Shown piece after piece: positions 60,755-64,000 of a stretch of 64,000 nt of DNA (position 1 is the first letter of the stretch; each line of letters begins with the position of its first letter). Origin of the DNA: Chloroflexota bacterium. GTDB lineage: Bacteria > Chloroflexota > Ktedonobacteria > Ktedonobacterales > JADMIN01. The notes beneath the pieces were generated by a model. That model did not search any database, was not told the origin of the DNA, and was given only the letters and a program-made list of their open reading frames with translations. Location: NCBI GenBank assembly GCA_021323855.1, contig JAJPKE010000027.1, forward strand, positions 62,001-126,000. Reading direction: 5' to 3'. The position numbers and the translations under genes are program-made.

Positions 60755-63274
60755 ATGGAACACGTGCGAAGGATCAGTCGGGGCGCGGCGGGCGCGCTGA
60801 TGTTTGTGCTGGCGCTGATGCTGTCAGGCGGTGTGACGCTGCTGGCGATGCCGATGACATCTGCGGCTGCCCCTCTGACCATGACCAGCCACACGCAACG
60901 TGCTGCCAGCGCCAACCATGTAACGGTCATCATTCTGGATATGTCGGGCTCGATGGCACAGAACGACCCCAACGGTCTGCGGTGCTCTGCGGCCAATGCG
61001 TATATTGATTTGAGTGGCCCCGGCGACTTCGTGGGTGTTGTGGGGCTGGATAGCAACGGCGCCAGCGGTGGCCCGCATAACTTCGGCTCGACGGTGGATT
61101 GGGGGCTGACGCCGCGCGAACTGGCGACGGTCAACGCGCGCCAGGGGCTACGCGCTGCCATCCAGCAGAAGAGTAACGGCTGCCGGCCAGATGGCGACAC
61201 TCCCACCTATGACGCGCTGGCAAAGGCAGAGGCGATGCTCGCCAGCGCCACGCAGAACGGCGCGATCAGCGGCAGCGTCATCTTGCTGACGGACGGCACT
61301 CCCTATCCCGACACCAACGCGCAGATCAGCGCGATTCAGCAAGAACTCGCGCCACAGTTCAAGGCGCACAACTGGCCGATTGACACGATTGCGCTGGGCA
61401 GCGATCAGAGTTTTCATCCCTTCCTCAGCGGACTCGCCAGCGCCACCTCAGGCCGCTTCTATGATGACGGCCACGGTGTCGTCCCTGGCGTCTCGCCGTT
61501 GAATATCACACCATTCTTCCTCGATATCTTCCGGCTGCGCAATGGCCGCTCACCCGGCCCGGATGTGCCGCCAACGCAATTGAACGGCGGCGTCACGGCG
61601 CGTAATTTCAGCGTCGGCCAGTATGTGACGCATCTCGATATCGTCGTCGTCAAAGACAATCCGGCAACTACCGTTTCCGTGCTGGCGCCCAACGGCCAGC
61701 GCATCCCGCCGCCCGCCGCCGGGGCCTTCGTCTCGACGGATCCACACTACGCGATTTTCTCGCTGGATACGCCGCAACAGGGCGCCTGGGAGCTGGATGT
61801 CAACGGCAGCGGCCTCTTCCTGATGGATAGCCTCAAAGTATCTGCGCTGACACTGGCGCTGACCTCGCCTTCTACCAGTGGACCGCTGGCGCTGGGCGAA
61901 CCGTTCACCGTCTCAGCGCAACTGACGAACCAGGGCACGCCGGTGAGTGGCGGGCAGTTCAGCCTGACGGGCACCGTCTCCTACGTTGGCGATACGGCGA
62001 CGCCCTTTGCGCAGGATGTCGTGCTGGCGGACCAGGGCGGCAGCGGCACCTACAGCGCAACGGTGACGGTTCCGGGTAGCGCGCCGACCGGCTCGTATCA
62101 GATCACCGTCAAGGCGCACGCCGCCAGCGAGGATGTCCTCACCGCGCAGGAAATCGTGCGGGTGGACCTCTTTCCGTCTGCGCTCTTGATCGGCGCGCAG
62201 GGGCAGGCGACAACACAGCCGGTCAGCGTGGATGTCACACAGTGGGATAAGCCGCTGGAATTGCTCTATAGCCTGCCGTTCGTCAGTTTCTTCAGCGGCT
62301 GGCCGCTCGGTGGGCTTCCAGCCCAACCCTCCGCCGTGGTGAAGGGGCAGATTGAACTCAACGGCAAGCCGTATAGCGATGCGACGGTGGCTGGCACGGC
62401 GACCCGCGCAGGCTCGACCACGCAGGTTCCGGTAACGTTCGTCAACGATGGCAACGGCGCATTCCATCTGGTCTTCCCCTCGGATGCCGACGGCGCGTAT
62501 ACGCTGGCGCTGACGACACAGGGCGCGTACAACGTCTCGCATGGCGACCTGACGCATGTGACGCGCACGGTCAACGTCACCATCGTGCCCAATACCATGA
62601 GCCAGCGCCTGCGCGCCTATCTCTTCACGCTGCTCTATCTGCTGATACTGGCCTTCATTGTGCTGCTCATCCGCTATATCCTGGCGCCGAAGCCGCGCGG
62701 CGCAGTGGTCAGCACGCCTGGCGGCGCCGACGAATTCGCGCGGGCGCGGCGTCCGCTGGCTTTCTTCCAGCCGAGCATCGTAGAGTCCGGTCAGATGGGT
62801 CTCGATCCTGGCCTGCGTTTCCGCTTCGGGCGTGGTGGACGTGTCTCTGTGCGCGGCACTAACGCCCGTGACAACTATCGTCAGGCAGGTGGCAGTGTGC
62901 CCACCACTTGGTTCTCCGCCGCCAACGCCGAACTTTCCAGCAGCGATGGCCGCGTGCGCTACACTGTGGAGGCCGGCGGCAGGCGTGGCGCGGAGAGTGA
63001 TGATGGACAGCTCGACACGCGCGCCGAACTGATGAAGCGGGTACTGGGCACGCGCCCGGCGACCGATGATAACGATGACGCCGGGCACGGACGGCGTGGC
63101 GCAGGACTCTTCGCGCGCCGCCGCTCATACGATGACGACGATGACGATTACGATGATCGCCGGTCGCGCCGCGCCAGTAGCCGCAGCCGCTCGCGCTACG
63201 ACGATGACGACGACTACGATAAGCCACGCGGGCGCGGACGGGGCCGTCGCTCGCGCTACGATGACGACGATTAG
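60755..63274 (+). CDS. Membrane-anchored von Willebrand A domain protein
   Basis: An 839-residue protein. A signal/anchor helix (GALMFVLALMLSGGVTLLAMPM) starts it. The vWA domain begins at HVTVIILDMSGSM with MIDAS DMSGS 62-66, GDTPTYDALAKAE (MIDAS Thr) and VILLTDGTPYP. Residues 270-610 look like beta-sandwich modules with repeated strands (AVVKGQIELNGKPYSDATVAGTA, then an NDGNGAFHLVFPSDADGAYTLALTTQGAYNV segment). One helix at about 620-643 (LFTLLYLLILAFIVLLIRYIL) crosses the membrane and a cytoplasmic tail ends with alternating Asp and Arg/Ser runs (DDDDDYDDRRSRRASSRSRSRYDDDDDYD). MIDAS suggests metal-dependent protein binding outside the membrane. It is the first gene before the tubulin-like gene. 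Confidence 0.9.
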   Translation: MEHVRRISRGAAGALMFVLALMLSGGVTLLAMPMTSAAAPLTMTSHTQRAASANHVTVIILDMSGSMAQNDPNGLRCSAANAYIDLSGPGDFVGVVGLDSNGASGGPHNFGSTVDWGLTPRELATVNARQGLRAAIQQKSNGCRPDGDTPTYDALAKAEAMLASATQNGAISGSVILLTDGTPYPDTNAQISAIQQELAPQFKAHNWPIDTIALGSDQSFHPFLSGLASATSGRFYDDGHGVVPGVSPLNITPFFLDIFRLRNGRSPGPDVPPTQLNGGVTARNFSVGQYVTHLDIVVVKDNPATTVSVLAPNGQRIPPPAAGAFVSTDPHYAIFSLDTPQQGAWELDVNGSGLFLMDSLKVSALTLALTSPSTSGPLALGEPFTVSAQLTNQGTPVSGGQFSLTGTVSYVGDTATPFAQDVVLADQGGSGTYSATVTVPGSAPTGSYQITVKAHAASEDVLTAQEIVRVDLFPSALLIGAQGQATTQPVSVDVTQWDKPLELLYSLPFVSFFSGWPLGGLPAQPSAVVKGQIELNGKPYSDATVAGTATRAGSTTQVPVTFVNDGNGAFHLVFPSDADGAYTLALTTQGAYNVSHGDLTHVTRTVNVTIVPNTMSQRLRAYLFTLLYLLILAFIVLLIRYILAPKPRGAVVSTPGGADEFARARRPLAFFQPSIVESGQMGLDPGLRFRFGRGGRVSVRGTNARDNYRQAGGSVPTTWFSAANAELSSSDGRVRYTVEAGGRRGAESDDGQLDTRAELMKRVLGTRPATDDNDDAGHGRRGAGLFARRRSYDDDDDDYDDRRSRRASSRSRSRYDDDDDYDKPRGRGRGRRSRYDDDD

Positions 63275-63328
63275 TAGCTTGGTAGCTATTGGGAACTGTT
63301 TTGCCATGTGCAGCACCTCTGATCTCCG

Positions 63329-63360
63329 CTCTCCTTATGGGAGAGGGGCCGGGGGTGAGG
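63329..63360 (+). repeat. CCCTCTCC-family hairpin between the vWA and tubulin-like genes
   Basis: CTCTCC-TTAT-GGGAGAG with GGGCCGGGGGTGAGG behind it is the same family as 8476 and 42593. It lies in the 111-base spacer, so the two genes may still be co-transcribed. Confidence 0.7.
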
Positions 63361-63385
63361 TCCAAAAGTGCAGGGGGTGTTTGTT

Positions 63386-64000
63386 ATGGTAGTGGATTAC
63401 ACGCAGGCCATCGAGGAAGATCAACCGCGTTCGCTGATTGAGCCACAAATCAAGGTGCCGTCGCTCAATATATTTCTGGGCAGCACCCCCGCCTATTCGG
63501 CGCTGGAAGTGATGAACCAGCTCGTCTATCTCTCCGAGCATGATCGCCGCCGCGTGGCGCTCGTCTTCCTGGATATTGATTCGCCGCCCGCTGAGGTGGT
63601 GCAGTTCCGCAAGGCGCACCCTGGCGTCCTCAAGGAGTTCGACCTCAAGATCAGCATCGCGCATGGCATCACCTATGCCGACCCACTCGATCCCAAGATT
63701 GCCGAGCATACCTACATTCCCAACAAGACGCCGGAAGCCTTTGACAACGGCGCTGGTGGCATCCGCAACAACGGGCATGTCGCTGCATGTACGGACCGCG
63801 CTAAAATCGAGCAATTGCTGGATACGGCGCTCTCCTCGCTTGGCGCGCTGGATTCGCACCAGAACGCTACGCCCGTCACCGAGATTCAGATCAACATCGT
63901 GTCGTTCCTGGGCGGCGGCACGGGCAGCGGTATCTTGCCGGATATCGCCGTAATGACACGCCATCGCGCGCTGCAACTCAACCTCAAGCACCGGCTGAAT
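63386..64000 (+). CDS. Tubulin/FtsZ-superfamily GTPase, N-terminal part (cut by window edge)
   Basis: 205 residues are visible and no stop is reached. AGGGGGT lies 7 bases before the ATG. The start reads MVVDYTQAIEEDQPRSLIEP, then VPSLNIFLGSTPAYSALEVMNQL. The tubulin signature GGGTGSG sits at residues 176-182 (VSFLGGGTGSGILPDIAVMTR), with the phosphate-binding Gly-rich loop expected for FtsZ, TubZ and tubulin. The first 45 residues hold the alternative nucleotide region FLGSTPAYSALE, so the glycine-rich motif near the start is altered relative to FtsZ. It is not FtsZ by context. Next to a vWA protein it fits the FtsZ-like family proposed to remodel membranes. Confidence 0.85.
   Translation, partial: MVVDYTQAIEEDQPRSLIEPQIKVPSLNIFLGSTPAYSALEVMNQLVYLSEHDRRRVALVFLDIDSPPAEVVQFRKAHPGVLKEFDLKISIAHGITYADPLDPKIAEHTYIPNKTPEAFDNGAGGIRNNGHVAACTDRAKIEQLLDTALSSLGALDSHQNATPVTEIQINIVSFLGGGTGSGILPDIAVMTRHRALQLNLKHRLN

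Noticed and set aside
61913..63088. 391-residue minus-strand frame within the vWA gene
   Set aside because: Repetitive Arg/Ala/His text typical of antisense to GC-rich coding sequence; no ribosome site.

Overview
The window is a gene-dense bacterial chromosome segment (about 60% G+C, no rRNA, no phage, no CRISPR array). Spacing of genes, Shine-Dalgarno sites (AGGAG, GGAGG), a single-piece tmRNA and the mix of families (release-factor-like AAA+ protein, type III PKS cluster, vWA plus tubulin-like pair, GntR-free but TetR/MerR/ArsR-type local regulators) fit a Chloroflexota-type genome, perhaps Ktedonobacteria. That placement is inference from gene content and could be wrong at class level.

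Layout. 1-5.3 kb: truncated acyl-CoA dehydrogenase, a GT4 glycosyltransferase, and a large ClpB-like AAA+ protein fused to a release-factor-2-like region that has lost its GGQ and SPF elements. 5.3-11 kb: a TetR-type regulator divergent from a small dimeric-barrel protein with an operator-like palindrome between them, then a UbiA prenyltransferase, a methyltransferase, a flavin oxidoreductase and a type III polyketide synthase, which look like a lipid-quinone/phenolic-lipid cluster. 11-17 kb: LOG family protein, phospholipase D-like protein and M20 amidohydrolase in one operon, then an acyl-CoA dehydrogenase and a fumarase/aspartase. 17-26 kb: methyltransferases, MFS transporter, APH-type kinase, aldehyde dehydrogenase, DsbA-type oxidoreductase, SDR and GNAT. 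26-27.4 kb: an A+T-richer pair of unknown paralogous genes. 27.5-27.9 kb: tmRNA (ssrA) on the minus strand with tag GKTIAANNNRPALALAA and its terminator.

28-41 kb: amidase, DEAD-box helicase, a ylm-like operon (pgeF, yggS, DUF6391-like, yggT, yggU), gpsA, a USP, a regulator-CPBP protease-small membrane protein operon with palindromic operators, and pyrimidine-nucleoside phosphorylase. 41-50 kb: DUF4383-like protein, MFS transporter, thioesterase, EamA-like protein, MazG, MutY, PAS histidine kinase. 50-53.4 kb: TPP riboswitch with terminator controlling a three-gene ABC importer for a thiamine pyrimidine precursor. 53-60 kb: RidA, response regulator, lysozyme-like protein, a MerR-type protein with two HTH domains, and a UvrA-like tandem ABC ATPase. 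60-64 kb: a secreted/membrane vWA protein followed by a tubulin/FtsZ-superfamily protein cut by the window end; this pair resembles a predicted membrane-remodelling system.

Repeats: two families of short intergenic palindromes (consensus GGCAGACATTCTTGTCTGCC, and CCCTCTCC...GGAGAGGGG-C-GGGGGTGAGG) and a third TGTAGCTGGCTGGCGA family recur across the window. Several promoters share an extended -10 element (TGCTACAAT, TGGTATACT). All calls are made by reading the sequence; no database search was run.
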